Source: Dyella acidiphila (GTDB taxonomy: Bacteria > Pseudomonadota > Gammaproteobacteria > Xanthomonadales > Rhodanobacteraceae). Taken from it: a DNA stretch of 64,000 nt. This document shows positions 55,474 through 64,000 of the stretch, piece by piece (position 1 is the stretch's first letter; each line of letters begins with the position of its first letter). Below the pieces are notes generated by a model, which saw nothing but the letters and a program-made list of their open reading frames with translations, was not told the origin of the DNA and did not search any database. The position numbers and the translations under genes are program-made. The stretch is from contig NZ_JACZZA010000012.1 in the NCBI RefSeq assembly GCF_014863405.1, forward strand, positions 186,001 through 250,000, read 5' to 3'.

Positions 55474-56372
55474 GGCAGCAGACCTCGCGGCTGACCGGGC
55501 GAATGAACCACCACCGTCGCAGTCTGGCCCGGCACCAGGCGAATGCCCTTGGGTACATCGTCGATGGCGATGCGCACCGGAATGCGTTGCGCCAGCCGTA
55601 CCCAGGTGAAGGCTGGATTGACGTCGGCCGGCTTGGAAGCGTCGCCACTGCGCTCGCGATCTTCGATCGCCGAGGCAATGCTTTCCACATGTCCGCGAAT
55701 ATCGCCTGGCACGCCCATCAAATGCACACTGGCCCGGTCGCCGGGATGGATGCGCTGTAGCTTGGTTTCTTCGAAATACCCTTCAACACGCAGGGACGGC
55801 ATGTCCACCAGCGCCAGCGCCGGTTTGCCGACCGTGAGATAGGTACCGGGCTGCAGGGTTACATTGGCCACCTCGCCGCTTACCGGCGCGCGCACTTGCG
55901 TGCGATCCAGATTGAGCTGGGCCAGATCGCGTGCCGCTGTGGCCTGCTGCACGGCCATGCGCAGCTGCGCGACCTTGGTCTGGCCCTGCTCGATCACTTC
56001 GCTGGCCACCACGTTGGACATCATGCGATTGCGCTGATCTTCGCGTATGGCTTCGGCCAGCGCGGCACGCTCGCTGCCCAGCGTTGCCTGCGCCTGCTGC
56101 AACGCCAGCGTGTAGCGCGACGGGTCGATCACCAGCAACACCTGGCCCTGCCGCACCGTCTGGTTGTCGTGCACGTGCACCTCGGTAACCAGTCCGGCCA
56201 CGTCGGGAGCGATCGGTACGATATCGGCAAGCACCTTGCCGTCGCGCGTGACCGGCTCGACCTGATAGCGAATCCACAAGGCACGCACGGCGAACAACAG
56301 CAGTGCGATGGCCAGCAGCGTGCACAACAAGCGCACGATTTTCATGATCCAGGATTTCAAGGCCTTATCCAT
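55467..56372 (-). CDS. Membrane fusion protein (HlyD/AaeA-like)
   Basis: 301 residues: one N-terminal membrane helix (about 12-30), biotinyl-lipoyl half-motifs IAPDVAGLVTEVHVHDNQTV and RAPVSGEVANVTLQPGTYL, a coiled-coil hairpin between them, and a C-terminal beta barrel. It links the FUSC pump to the outer membrane factor. It overlaps the DUF1656 gene by 8 bases; MKIVRL at 56345 is an alternative start. Confidence 0.92.
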   Translation of the reverse strand: MDKALKSWIMKIVRLLCTLLAIALLLFAVRALWIRYQVEPVTRDGKVLADIVPIAPDVAGLVTEVHVHDNQTVRQGQVLLVIDPSRYTLALQQAQATLGSERAALAEAIREDQRNRMMSNVVASEVIEQGQTKVAQLRMAVQQATAARDLAQLNLDRTQVRAPVSGEVANVTLQPGTYLTVGKPALALVDMPSLRVEGYFEETKLQRIHPGDRASVHLMGVPGDIRGHVESIASAIEDRERSGDASKPADVNPAFTWVRLAQRIPVRIAIDDVPKGIRLVPGQTATVVVHSPGQPRGLLPW

Positions 56373-56580
56373 AATGGAAAAAACTGTCGGCAGCGGCGGT
56401 CAAGCCCCACCACAGGAGCACGAACCAGGCCAGCTCCCAGATGCCCGCATGCCCGAGCGCGGAGGACCAGGGCAGGCGTTGCCATAACCTGCGCAGCAAA
56501 TGCGCCAGCACACCGGCCAGTACCGCCCAGACCAAGGCGGCGGGCAGATACACCCCGAACACATGCAGTTCTTCAAGCAT
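56365..56580 (-). CDS. DUF1656 small membrane protein (AaeX-like)
   Basis: 71 residues with two hydrophobic segments: LEELHVFGVYLPAALVWAVL and WELAWFVLLWWGL. LHVFGVYLPA is the DUF1656 signature. It overlaps the FUSC gene at its 5' end and the fusion protein at its 3' end, the aaeXAB-type arrangement. Confidence 0.9.
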   Translation of the reverse strand: MLEELHVFGVYLPAALVWAVLAGVLAHLLRRLWQRLPWSSALGHAGIWELAWFVLLWWGLTAAADSFFHYG

Positions 56581-58642
56581 CGCCAGCCATCCTCGGCACC
56601 GCTGCAAAGGGAAACAGGTTGCAGCGCATGCCGACCAGCGCGAGCAAGGCGGGATGCGCTGGCTCGGCATGCGCTGCGGCGCTCATGCTGGCCATGGCGA
56701 CATCGATGTTGGCGAGCAGCGATGCTGGCGGCGGCAGCCATTCACCTGCGCGTCCGCGTGTCTGGAAGAGCTGCGCGATACCTTCGAGCACGTCGCGCAA
56801 AGCCGCCTGGACCGGAGCCGGCAACGCCGGCAAGCTGCGGCGGATCGCAATCACATTGCGGCCGATGCGCAGATCTGCGAGCCCATCGGCCGCATGCAGC
56901 GCATCGCTGCCTTCGGCAATCGCCATGCGCGCGGCAGTCTGGCCCAGGCGATCGACTGCCATGCTGGTCCAGTGCACGGGGCGGAACGGCCGCGCCATCG
57001 AGGCCATCTGGCCGATCTCGATCCAGTTGCCGCGGATCATCCGTCGTGCTGTCCAGCTCACATTGACCGAGCGGAACAACTTGGCCACGGCGATCGTCGC
57101 GATGATGCCGCCGACTTGCGCGAGGCCGACATTAATAAAGGTGGCGAAGTCGGCGATGAAGCGATCGAGAAAACCCAGTGCCACGATCAAGCAGGAAAAC
57201 ATCGGCAGCGCGCGCGCCGACCATGCCGGCATGGCCTGCACATAACCGATGCCGAGCAAGGCCGGCGCCAGGCTCACGATCAGCATGCCGCAACCGTCTA
57301 CGCGCGGCAGCACGGCGAACAGATAGAGCGCGGCGAGCGGAAAGGTCAGCAAGGTCGCGCCGAGGTAGCGGCTAAGCACCGGCGCCGGGTCGTCCTGGGC
57401 CGCGAAGGAACAGGTGATCAGCGCGGCAAACGCCGCGGTAGCCGAACCACTGGGCCACGCCAGCAGGATCCACACCGCGCAATACAGCATGATGGCGGTG
57501 GCCGTCGCCAGCCCGGCCAGCAAGGCCAGGCCGTGATCGCGCGCCAGCGGAAACGCTTGTTCGCCTTGGCGCTGCGGCCAATCGCCCGACGTCGACACGG
57601 GGCTGCCAAGTTGCTGCACCAGGCCACAGGCTTCCACCTGTGCCTCAACAAACTCCGCCATGCGCACGCACAGGCTGGCACGCAGCAGATCACGCCAGGA
57701 GGGCGAGGTTTCCTGGCGCTCGGCCAGCTGGCGGCAGCGCTGCGCCAGATCGGTACCGCTGGCGTACTGCACGCTGGCGGGCTGGCTGAGCCATGTGCGC
57801 GTCGCTTCGACCAGGCGCGCCAACTCCGGATCGAGCGGAGCGAGCGCGCTGAGCATGTCCAGGCGATTGGCCGCCGCCGAGGCCAGCGGAAGAATGGTGG
57901 CCAGCTGCTTCTGCACACCCAACACCATGCGCCGGCCTGCGCTGGCAGGTCGCGGATTGCTCGGCAAATGGATGGCCATCATGCCCAGTTCGGCGACATC
58001 TGCGGCGAGCATGCGGCGATGTTCGTATTCGAGCCGGGTATGGCGTTGTCCCAGCGCCTCGCGGGTCCAGCGCGAGGCATGTGCAAGAAACGCATGCGCG
58101 CGGTCCTGGATCACCGGCGTCACGCTCCAGGGTTGCAGCAGGCTATGCACAACAGTGACGCTGACGATCGCCACCGCCATTTCTTCCACGCGGGATATCG
58201 TGGTGGTGAACACATCGGCCGGATCGTCCAGATAGGGGAAGCTGATCACCGCCGAACTCAAGGCCGCCATCTGGAACAGGAAGGCGCGCGGTGTGCGATC
58301 CAGCACCGCCAGGTAAATACACAGGCCGGTCCACGCTGCCATGCACAGCACCAGCAGTTCGGGCGCATGCTGCAGATTGGGTACCACCAGAATGGAAACC
58401 GTGGCGCCGGTGAGGATGCCGCCCAGCCGGTAAAGCACTTTGGGGCGGAAAGCACCGGCCATCGGCTGTGCCGTTACGTACACGGTTAGCAAGGCCCACC
58501 ACGGCCGCGGCAGGCTGAATTCAAAAGCGATGCTGAGAGTGATCGCGGCGGCAATAAAACTGCTCAACGAGAACAGCAGTTTCTGTGGTTCCAGCAATAA
58601 CAGGGACCACGGCAAAGACGCCGTCCGGGCGGTAGCAGGCAT
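56573..58642 (-). CDS. FUSC-family efflux pump (AaeB-like)
   Basis: 689 residues. Two FUSC transmembrane blocks (about 15-170: LLLEPQKLLFSLSSFIAAAI, PRPWWALLTVYVTAQPMAGA; and about 375-530) each precede a cytoplasmic domain. This architecture exports aromatic carboxylic acids in AaeB relatives. The start is uncertain: MPATAR at 58642 and an ATG at 58729 both lack a clear ribosome binding site; the extra N-terminal residues are Arg/Ser-rich and atypical. Confidence 0.9.
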   Translation of the reverse strand: MPATARTASLPWSLLLLEPQKLLFSLSSFIAAAITLSIAFEFSLPRPWWALLTVYVTAQPMAGAFRPKVLYRLGGILTGATVSILVVPNLQHAPELLVLCMAAWTGLCIYLAVLDRTPRAFLFQMAALSSAVISFPYLDDPADVFTTTISRVEEMAVAIVSVTVVHSLLQPWSVTPVIQDRAHAFLAHASRWTREALGQRHTRLEYEHRRMLAADVAELGMMAIHLPSNPRPASAGRRMVLGVQKQLATILPLASAAANRLDMLSALAPLDPELARLVEATRTWLSQPASVQYASGTDLAQRCRQLAERQETSPSWRDLLRASLCVRMAEFVEAQVEACGLVQQLGSPVSTSGDWPQRQGEQAFPLARDHGLALLAGLATATAIMLYCAVWILLAWPSGSATAAFAALITCSFAAQDDPAPVLSRYLGATLLTFPLAALYLFAVLPRVDGCGMLIVSLAPALLGIGYVQAMPAWSARALPMFSCLIVALGFLDRFIADFATFINVGLAQVGGIIATIAVAKLFRSVNVSWTARRMIRGNWIEIGQMASMARPFRPVHWTSMAVDRLGQTAARMAIAEGSDALHAADGLADLRIGRNVIAIRRSLPALPAPVQAALRDVLEGIAQLFQTRGRAGEWLPPPASLLANIDVAMASMSAAAHAEPAHPALLALVGMRCNLFPFAAVPRMAGDA

Positions 58643-58850
58643 GTGCAACAGGACGAAAGGGCGGGGACGGGAGCTGCCGCAACTGCCGTGAAGCAGGCGA
58701 TGCGAGCGGGCGCGGGCATTTTGCCGCATAAATCCGCTGAAGCTCAGATCAAATTATTGCTGGATATCAGCAAGAAAAATGCGCTTAAGCATGGCGATGC
58801 GGTGTGCGGGAGGGTGGTTGGGATGCCGCCGCGTCCAGAAAAATATTAGA

Positions 58851-58868
58851 ATTGTTCCATCGATCAAT
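58851..58868. promoter_or_regulatory. ATTG-N10-CAAT dyad, candidate LysR box
   Basis: An interrupted dyad around an ATCGAT core lies 17 bases before the LysR start in the divergent efflux/LysR region, a usual place for autoregulation. Confidence 0.35.
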
Positions 58869-58884
58869 AACAAAAAATTGCTTG

Positions 58885-59790
58885 ATGGATATCAACGCCG
58901 CGCGCACGTTCCTGGAAATCGTCAAGACCGGCAGCTTTGTCGGCGCCGCCAGCAGCCTCAACCTCACCCAGACCGCCGTCAGCGCCCGCATCCGGGTGCT
59001 GGAAGAACAGCTGGACCAGCCGCTGTTCGTGCGCAACAAGGCCGGCGCAAAGTTGACCAGCGCCGGCGAACAATTTCTGCGCTTCGCTGCCACCATGGTG
59101 CAAGTGTGGGAGCGGGCGCGTAAGGCGGTGGCGCTGCCGCCAGGCCGCGAGATGGTCGTAAGCATCGGTGCGGAACTCAGTCTGTGGGATCCGCTGCTGC
59201 GCGATTGGCTGCTCTGGGTGCGCAAGTCGTGTCCGGATTTCGCGGTGCATGCGCAGATCGATGATGCAGATCGCCTGGTGGACCGTGTGCAGGCCGGTTT
59301 GCTGGATGTGGCGATTGTCTACGCGGCACCGCAACGGCCCGGCGTGATTGCCGAGCTGCTGTTCGAAGAGAAATTGGTGATGGTCAGCACCACCTCGGCC
59401 GGACGCAAGCATGTCCGGCAAGCGGAAGATCACGTGCGCATCGATTGGGGCGACGCGTTTGCGGCCGGCTACCAGGCAGCCTTTCCGGATCAACCCAATC
59501 CGGTGATGTCGATCAGCTATGGGCCGCTGGCGCTGGATTACATACTGGCCATGGGCGGCAGCGGTTATTTTCGCCAGGGTTTTGTGCGCCGGTATCTGCA
59601 AGACGGGCAACTCGCGCTGGTGCCCGGCAGTCCTGAATTTTCCTATTCGGCGTATGCCGTGCATTCGGCCAAGGCCGATCAGGGCGTGATGGAGCGCATC
59701 CGCCTGGGCCTGCGCGAAGTGGCTGCACGAATCGCGTCGGATACGCAGGCCGCCAAAAAATCTCCCAAACGCCGCAAGCGCTCGCGATAA
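58885..59790 (+). CDS. LysR-family regulator divergent from the efflux operon
   Basis: 301 residues from MDINAARTF. N-terminal helix-turn-helix: TGSFVGAASSLNLTQTAVSA, then RIRVLEEQLDQPLF. The C-terminal periplasmic-binding-like domain (VDRVQAGLLDVAIVY) is complete; the tail is Lys/Arg-rich (KKSPKRRKRSR). Like AaeR it probably activates the divergent pump genes with an aromatic acid ligand. The 58804 extension is rejected. Confidence 0.92.
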   Translation: MDINAARTFLEIVKTGSFVGAASSLNLTQTAVSARIRVLEEQLDQPLFVRNKAGAKLTSAGEQFLRFAATMVQVWERARKAVALPPGREMVVSIGAELSLWDPLLRDWLLWVRKSCPDFAVHAQIDDADRLVDRVQAGLLDVAIVYAAPQRPGVIAELLFEEKLVMVSTTSAGRKHVRQAEDHVRIDWGDAFAAGYQAAFPDQPNPVMSISYGPLALDYILAMGGSGYFRQGFVRRYLQDGQLALVPGSPEFSYSAYAVHSAKADQGVMERIRLGLREVAARIASDTQAAKKSPKRRKRSR

Positions 59791-59894
59791 CTCTCCGTGC
59801 CATCTGGCGTGGGTTCCCCCTGGCCATCAGACCAGGGGGAACCACGCTTTCAACTCATCGCGGTCATGCCATGACCATGCAGCTTCCTGGGGAG

Positions 59895-62231
59895 TCAGTG
59901 CAGGGCGTCGAACTTCTTCCATGCGCCCAGCAGATTGGCCGCGTTGACCGAACCGAGGCCGTTGGCAAAGCTCCAGCCGGCCTGCGCCGGATAAGCCGGC
60001 ACATACGAGGTGCTGCTCAGCGAGGTGATACCGACATTGCCCGTAGCCAGCCCGAACAACACCGATGCGCTGCCGTACATGTAGCAGTCCGGCACGGCAG
60101 GCGGATTGGGAATGGCAATGCCCAGCACCGAGGTCAGCTGCATGCAGTTGGACGAATTGCCGCCGTCTGTGATGTTGTAGAACACGCAGCTGCCGGTGTT
60201 CTTCGAGCCATTGCTGGCATTGCAGCGGCTGAGCGTGGCCGGTGCGCTGCCGGTCGGGCCGCCATATTCGGTCGCGGCCAGCTGATACAGCGTCGGGGCG
60301 ACATTGCCCTGATTGGCGGAGAACGCTCCGGCCTGCAGCAAGGCCTGGTCCATCAAGGCCTGGATGCCGGCGAACATCGGCGCGGACAGCGAAGTGCCCC
60401 CTTCCAGCGTCACCGCGGTGGGGAAGCCGGGCGCACAGGGTGCGGCACCCGTACACAGCACGGCCCAGGTGTAGCCACCGAACGAGCCGGCGAACAGCGA
60501 TACATCCGGCAGATCGCGCGATTGATCCTTGGCTGCGCCGTGGACGATGCGCTGCCACGAAGGCTTGGCGTCGATTGACGAGGGGCCGCCGCTACCGCCT
60601 TCGGATGTCGGTGCCGCGCCAAACAGCAGGATGTTCTTGCACACCTGCAGCACGCTTTGGTTGAACACCTTCTTGGCCGCCAGCGTGTTGCCGCAGGACT
60701 CGTTCCAGGTGAGCTCCGGCACATACGACTTGGCCGTACCGTAGACCGCATTCGGCGTGGTGTTGAAGTACTGGCTGCTGGTGCCGTCCAGCACGTCTGC
60801 CGTATCCGTGCCGCCGACGCCGGTATCGTTCGGCGACGTGGCAAAGGCATTGGCATCCACCGCGATCATGTCGGTGATGGGCGAGCCATTGAAGCTCGGG
60901 TTGGAGCCGGAATCGCCACTGGAGACGAATACCGAGATACCTTCCGCATCGGCTTGCGCCCACATGGTGTCGATCGCAGCTTTGCTCGCCGCATCGACTT
61001 TCAACTCGCCATAGCCATAGCTGGCGCTGATCACGTTTGGACGTCCGCTCGGATCCGGATTGTTGATCAGATTATCTGCCGCCAGGTAAACACCGCCGAA
61101 GAAGTTCTTGGTGGCACTGTCCGAGCAGATGGCAACCCAGATGTTCGCGCCGGGCGCCATGGCCGTGGCGTATTCCGAATCGAGCACGGTCTCGATGCTC
61201 TCGCCGCTGGCCGATTCACCGCCCGGATCGGTGCAGTTGGTCGGCAGCGAGGTGGGCTGCGGTTCGAACTGCTGGTAGGTGCCGCCGTAGCCTCCCAGCG
61301 AGAACTGGCTGACGAAGTTGGTCCAATCCGACGGCAGCATGCCCTGGTCTTCCACCACTGCAATGGTGATGCCGCTGCCGGTGATGCCGGAGGCATACAG
61401 CGGGCTGGTGTTGTAGATGGTCTGCATGTCGAACGGCACCAGGCCGCGCACGTTGTTGCTGCCGGTGATGGCTTCGCGAATGGCCGCATCCGCCTGTGCC
61501 TTCGCGCTGCTCAGGTACGCATTGCTGAGCTTGAACTGATGCGAGCTGCGATCGTATTGCGCGGTGGCCGAATGACCCATGTGGGTCGGATGGAAGTCGG
61601 TCAGGCCGGCCACGCCGGTGATCACCGGCGCCAGCGCGCTGGGCACGCTGATGTCGCTGTCATTGGCGATATGGTTTTCGCTGGTGGCGGGATCCTGGCC
61701 GCGCGCCACGTAATGATTGATCTGCGTATGGAAGGCACGGCGCACCTGGCCGGCGGTGCCGCTGAAATCGATCTGCATCTTGTTCGGATACACGCCATTG
61801 ACGGTGAAGCCTTGTGCGCTGAGCCATGCACTCACCGCATTGACGTCGGCATCGGTAATACCGAAATTGCTGCCGAATTCGGCAGGGGTAATCCACTGGT
61901 GAAACTTGGACGAGGAAGGATTGTGCTGCGCGGCGATCAGTGCCTTCAGCGCCGATGCGCGGTTGGCGCTGGGCTTCAATATCAGCTGCATATGCGGCAT
62001 CTGCAACGTGTCGTCGGCGGCACCCGCGAGCTTCATCTGCGCCAGCGAAGCCACATGCGTATGGCTCAGCGTGCTGACGAGATTGTTGTTGACCGCCTGG
62101 TTTACGCGCGGCATTTCCGCCGTATTGATGCCGGCGAGTGCGGCATTGACGGTGGCTGCCAGGGTGAGCGAAGGCAAGGCCGCAAGGGCTGCCGTCATCG
62201 CCACTCCGCTCAAAGCGTGCTGGATCTTCAT
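59895..62231 (-). CDS. Secreted sedolisin (S53) serine-carboxyl peptidase
   Basis: 778 residues: signal peptide to LAA (about residue 26), a pro-domain to about 240 (FHQWITPAEFGSNFG, DFSGTAGQVRRAFHTQ), then the catalytic domain with Glu347 and Asp351 in GESIETVLDSEYA, oxyanion Asp440 in SSGDSGSN and nucleophile Ser614 in GGTSLSAPMFAG. Extra Cys-containing loops occur in the C-terminal third. GGAG 6 bases upstream supports 62231. Active at acid pH in the family; secreted. Confidence 0.94.
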   Translation of the reverse strand: MKIQHALSGVAMTAALAALPSLTLAATVNAALAGINTAEMPRVNQAVNNNLVSTLSHTHVASLAQMKLAGAADDTLQMPHMQLILKPSANRASALKALIAAQHNPSSSKFHQWITPAEFGSNFGITDADVNAVSAWLSAQGFTVNGVYPNKMQIDFSGTAGQVRRAFHTQINHYVARGQDPATSENHIANDSDISVPSALAPVITGVAGLTDFHPTHMGHSATAQYDRSSHQFKLSNAYLSSAKAQADAAIREAITGSNNVRGLVPFDMQTIYNTSPLYASGITGSGITIAVVEDQGMLPSDWTNFVSQFSLGGYGGTYQQFEPQPTSLPTNCTDPGGESASGESIETVLDSEYATAMAPGANIWVAICSDSATKNFFGGVYLAADNLINNPDPSGRPNVISASYGYGELKVDAASKAAIDTMWAQADAEGISVFVSSGDSGSNPSFNGSPITDMIAVDANAFATSPNDTGVGGTDTADVLDGTSSQYFNTTPNAVYGTAKSYVPELTWNESCGNTLAAKKVFNQSVLQVCKNILLFGAAPTSEGGSGGPSSIDAKPSWQRIVHGAAKDQSRDLPDVSLFAGSFGGYTWAVLCTGAAPCAPGFPTAVTLEGGTSLSAPMFAGIQALMDQALLQAGAFSANQGNVAPTLYQLAATEYGGPTGSAPATLSRCNASNGSKNTGSCVFYNITDGGNSSNCMQLTSVLGIAIPNPPAVPDCYMYGSASVLFGLATGNVGITSLSSTSYVPAYPAQAGWSFANGLGSVNAANLLGAWKKFDALH

Positions 62232-62493
62232 CTGGATCTCCCCACTCAGGTCGAAAGAAAAGGTGTGATCCCCCTGATTTGGCAAGCTCTGGTGCGAGGC
62301 CGTCGCAAACCCCTCCACACGTGGTGGCGATAAGCCGGCGTAAGACATTGATGGCCCCGAAGCGAAACCCCTGGCAGTCATCGCTCCGCGAGAACAAATA
62401 GCAGGAACTTTTGGCGGGGATTGGCCATGACAAATTTCCGCCATTTACTGGCGGGATGGCGCCGTGTCGGGTTTCCGTCAGTACGCGGCGGAA

Positions 62494-63546
62494 TCAGTTG
62501 CCGGATCGGCGCGTTGCACGCATGGCTGCGTTCCACCCGGCCTGGAATCGCGTGTTCGCCTTGAGCCGTTTCTGCAGCAAAGAGATGCGGCGTTCGAACG
62601 TGCGCTCGGAAATTTTCAGACGACTGGCGATCACTTGATCTTTCAGGCCATTGGCCAACAGCGCAATGAGTTGTTCCAGTTCCGCCGATTCGGCGTTGCG
62701 CGCGTGAATATCCAGCGAGTTGTCGCTACCGACTGGCGCGGCCAGCTGCCACAGCATTTCGAAATGCGCGCACAACGTGTCGAGCAGCAGGGATGGGCGA
62801 AGCAGCAGTCCCGAATCGTTGGCGCTCTTCAGATGCAAGGGCACCAGGCCCATGCGCCGATCGATGATCGCCGCCTTGATCGGTACCCCGTCGTAGAGAC
62901 GTTGTTCTTCTCCGGCGGCCAGACATTCCTGAATATGCTGCGGGCCGCCTGGCCAATCCAGCTTGGTAGTATCGCAGATGGTGCGGCAGATCACGTTGCG
63001 GTCGCGCATGGAGACATGCATGGCGTTGTGCGATTCGAACGGGTTCACATACGGCGGGCGGTCGAATTCCAGGATCTCGTGCTTGGCGCTTTCGTAGAAC
63101 TGACCGATGACGCGCATCAGCGTCTCGCGTCCGGTAATCAGCTCGACACTCAATTCATCGCCTTTGTCGCTGCCACTGGACGGCCGTATCTTGGCCAGTC
63201 GTTCGGCCAGGCCCAGCGCAGCCTGCAGGCCGCTTTGCCGCAAGGCGACCAGGGCGCCGAAGGCCAGTTCGGGTGCAACCGGCTGGTATCGCGCAATACG
63301 TTCCGGTGAACGGGTGACCAGGCCCTTGGCCTCCAGTTCGCCCAGCAACTGGCGGCTATGCACGGCCGAAAAGTTGCTGGCGGCGACTACATCGGCCGAG
63401 CTGGAACCGGGTCGTTCAAGCAAGGTTTCATAAACCTTCAGTTCGTCTGCGGTCATGTCCAGCGCCCGCAGCGCTTCTGTTTCCGTGCGGGGTGACTGGC
63501 TTTGTGTGTCAGCGCCCTTTGCTGCCATTCGACCAAGCTTGCTCAT
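62494..63546 (-). CDS. TrmB-like regulator with C-terminal LuxR-like helix-turn-helix
   Basis: 350 residues. N-terminal TrmB-type winged helix (ALDMTADELKVYETLLERPG, LLGELEAKGLV at about 30-80), a central domain with ELITGRETLMRVIGQFY (phospholipase-D-like effector fold likely), and a C-terminal LuxR-like segment, IALLANGLKDQVIASRLKIS followed by ERTFERRI. ATG at 63546 has GGA upstream; TTG at 63558 is an alternative. It lies upstream of, and reads with, the sedolisin gene and may regulate it. 62232-62493 shows no other gene. Confidence 0.85.
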   Translation of the reverse strand: MSKLGRMAAKGADTQSQSPRTETEALRALDMTADELKVYETLLERPGSSSADVVAASNFSAVHSRQLLGELEAKGLVTRSPERIARYQPVAPELAFGALVALRQSGLQAALGLAERLAKIRPSSGSDKGDELSVELITGRETLMRVIGQFYESAKHEILEFDRPPYVNPFESHNAMHVSMRDRNVICRTICDTTKLDWPGGPQHIQECLAAGEEQRLYDGVPIKAAIIDRRMGLVPLHLKSANDSGLLLRPSLLLDTLCAHFEMLWQLAAPVGSDNSLDIHARNAESAELEQLIALLANGLKDQVIASRLKISERTFERRISLLQKRLKANTRFQAGWNAAMRATRRSGN

Positions 63547-63897
63547 GGTGGAGTCCAATGCTTTTGTGGCTAGCCGTCCAAAGAATACGCGAATTCATCA
63601 TAAGGTCACCTTGTTCAGGTGCGGCTTGCGTGCCTTCGTCGCGAAACGTCGCGCCGATTCACAAGCCAGAACGCTACCTGACGCTGAACACTTGCCCGGC
63701 TTGCGAGGCGCGTCCGGGAAAGTGTAGATATGTGCCCCGCTTTGAAGAATTGACGCGATCGCTTCTTCGTTGCGGCAGCAAGATGAACGCGGCGGTTGAC
63801 CGCTGAGGCGCAAGCCTGTCGAAGCGGCAAGCCGGCAGGGCTGCCCGGTTCATCGACATTTCCGTTGTCCATTGCGCGCACTGAGGAGTGACGGCTC
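63547..63897. other. 351-bp intergenic region, no gene seen
   Basis: It separates the divergent TrmB-like regulator and glmS. No hairpin, repeat or convincing small frame was found; promoters of both genes should be here. Confidence 0.4.
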
Positions 63898-64000
63898 ATG
63901 TGTGGAATCATCGCCGCGGCCGCTCAACGAGATGCGGCACCGCTGTTGATCGCCGGCCTCAAGGCCCTCGAATACCGTGGCTACGACTCGGCCGGCCTGG
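63898..64000 (+). CDS. glmS: Glutamine-fructose-6-phosphate aminotransferase, partial
   Basis: Only the first 34 residues are in the window: MCGIIAA with the N-terminal nucleophile Cys2, then [12 protein letters not shown]. This is the start of the glutaminase domain of GlmS, which makes glucosamine-6-phosphate. GAGGAG 9 bases upstream fixes the start. Continues past the window edge. Confidence 0.93.
   Translation, partial: MCGIIAAAAQRDAAPLLIAGLKALEYRGYDSAGL

Overview
The window is GC-rich, gene-dense proteobacterial chromosome. Xanthomonas-type TonB-dependent receptors, TonB-linked sugar-use loci, a sedolisin, an AaeXAB-like efflux set and a bufferin operon together suggest a gammaproteobacterium of the Xanthomonadales, most likely Rhodanobacteraceae (Dyella/Luteibacter/Frateuria/Rhodanobacter-like). 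This placement is inference from gene content. I saw no rRNA, tRNA, CRISPR array, transposase or integrase.

1-17.5 kb is a galactoside-use locus. A secreted GH27 alpha-galactosidase, a secreted GH35 beta-galactosidase, a GH5-like glycosidase, a large TonB-dependent receptor and two aldose 1-epimerases surround a stop-start-coupled operon (dgoR-dgoK-dgoA-dgoD-SDR dehydrogenase-SMP-30 lactonase, then a sugar porter beyond a terminator). That operon can encode a complete De Ley-Doudoroff route from galactose to pyruvate and glyceraldehyde-3-phosphate. Two paralogous FadR-type GntR regulators bracket the locus, and palindromes lie at its control regions.

18.4-26.1 kb holds an SPFH/flotillin-like membrane protein, two paralogous secreted proteins of no family I can name (the second with a chitin-binding module and a Thr-Pro linker), and an M61 peptidase. 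The secreted pair carries motifs recalling the lysozyme/transglycosylase superfamily and is the best candidate for something undescribed.

26.3-30.4 kb is a group of small oxidoreductase and alpha/beta-hydrolase genes around a CGNR zinc-finger regulator. Several encode enzymes with substituted catalytic residues.

30.5-34.4 kb is an orphan type VI secretion effector island: a PAAR-Tle1 (DUF2235) lipase followed by three tandem immunity-like genes, one of them a mosaic of the other two. The effector's ribosome binding site lies in a 16-bp hairpin.

34.7-44.5 kb is a metal/redox block: a copper-type TonB receptor with DUF2946, then a bufferin operon (two Cys-rich precursors, MNIO/DUF692 enzyme, DUF2063 partner, DoxX, Ohr and a hydrolase), divergent from a TlpA-like thioredoxin and an OmpR-type two-component system. 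A 10-bp-period direct repeat lies upstream of both divergent units and again upstream of a Tat-exported hydrolase at 53.9 kb, suggesting a small regulon.

44.5-64 kb holds ordinary regulators (TetR, AraC, XRE/MmyB, LysR, TrmB-like), a GGDEF protein, an AIM24 protein, an aromatic-acid-type efflux operon, a secreted S53 peptidase and the start of glmS.
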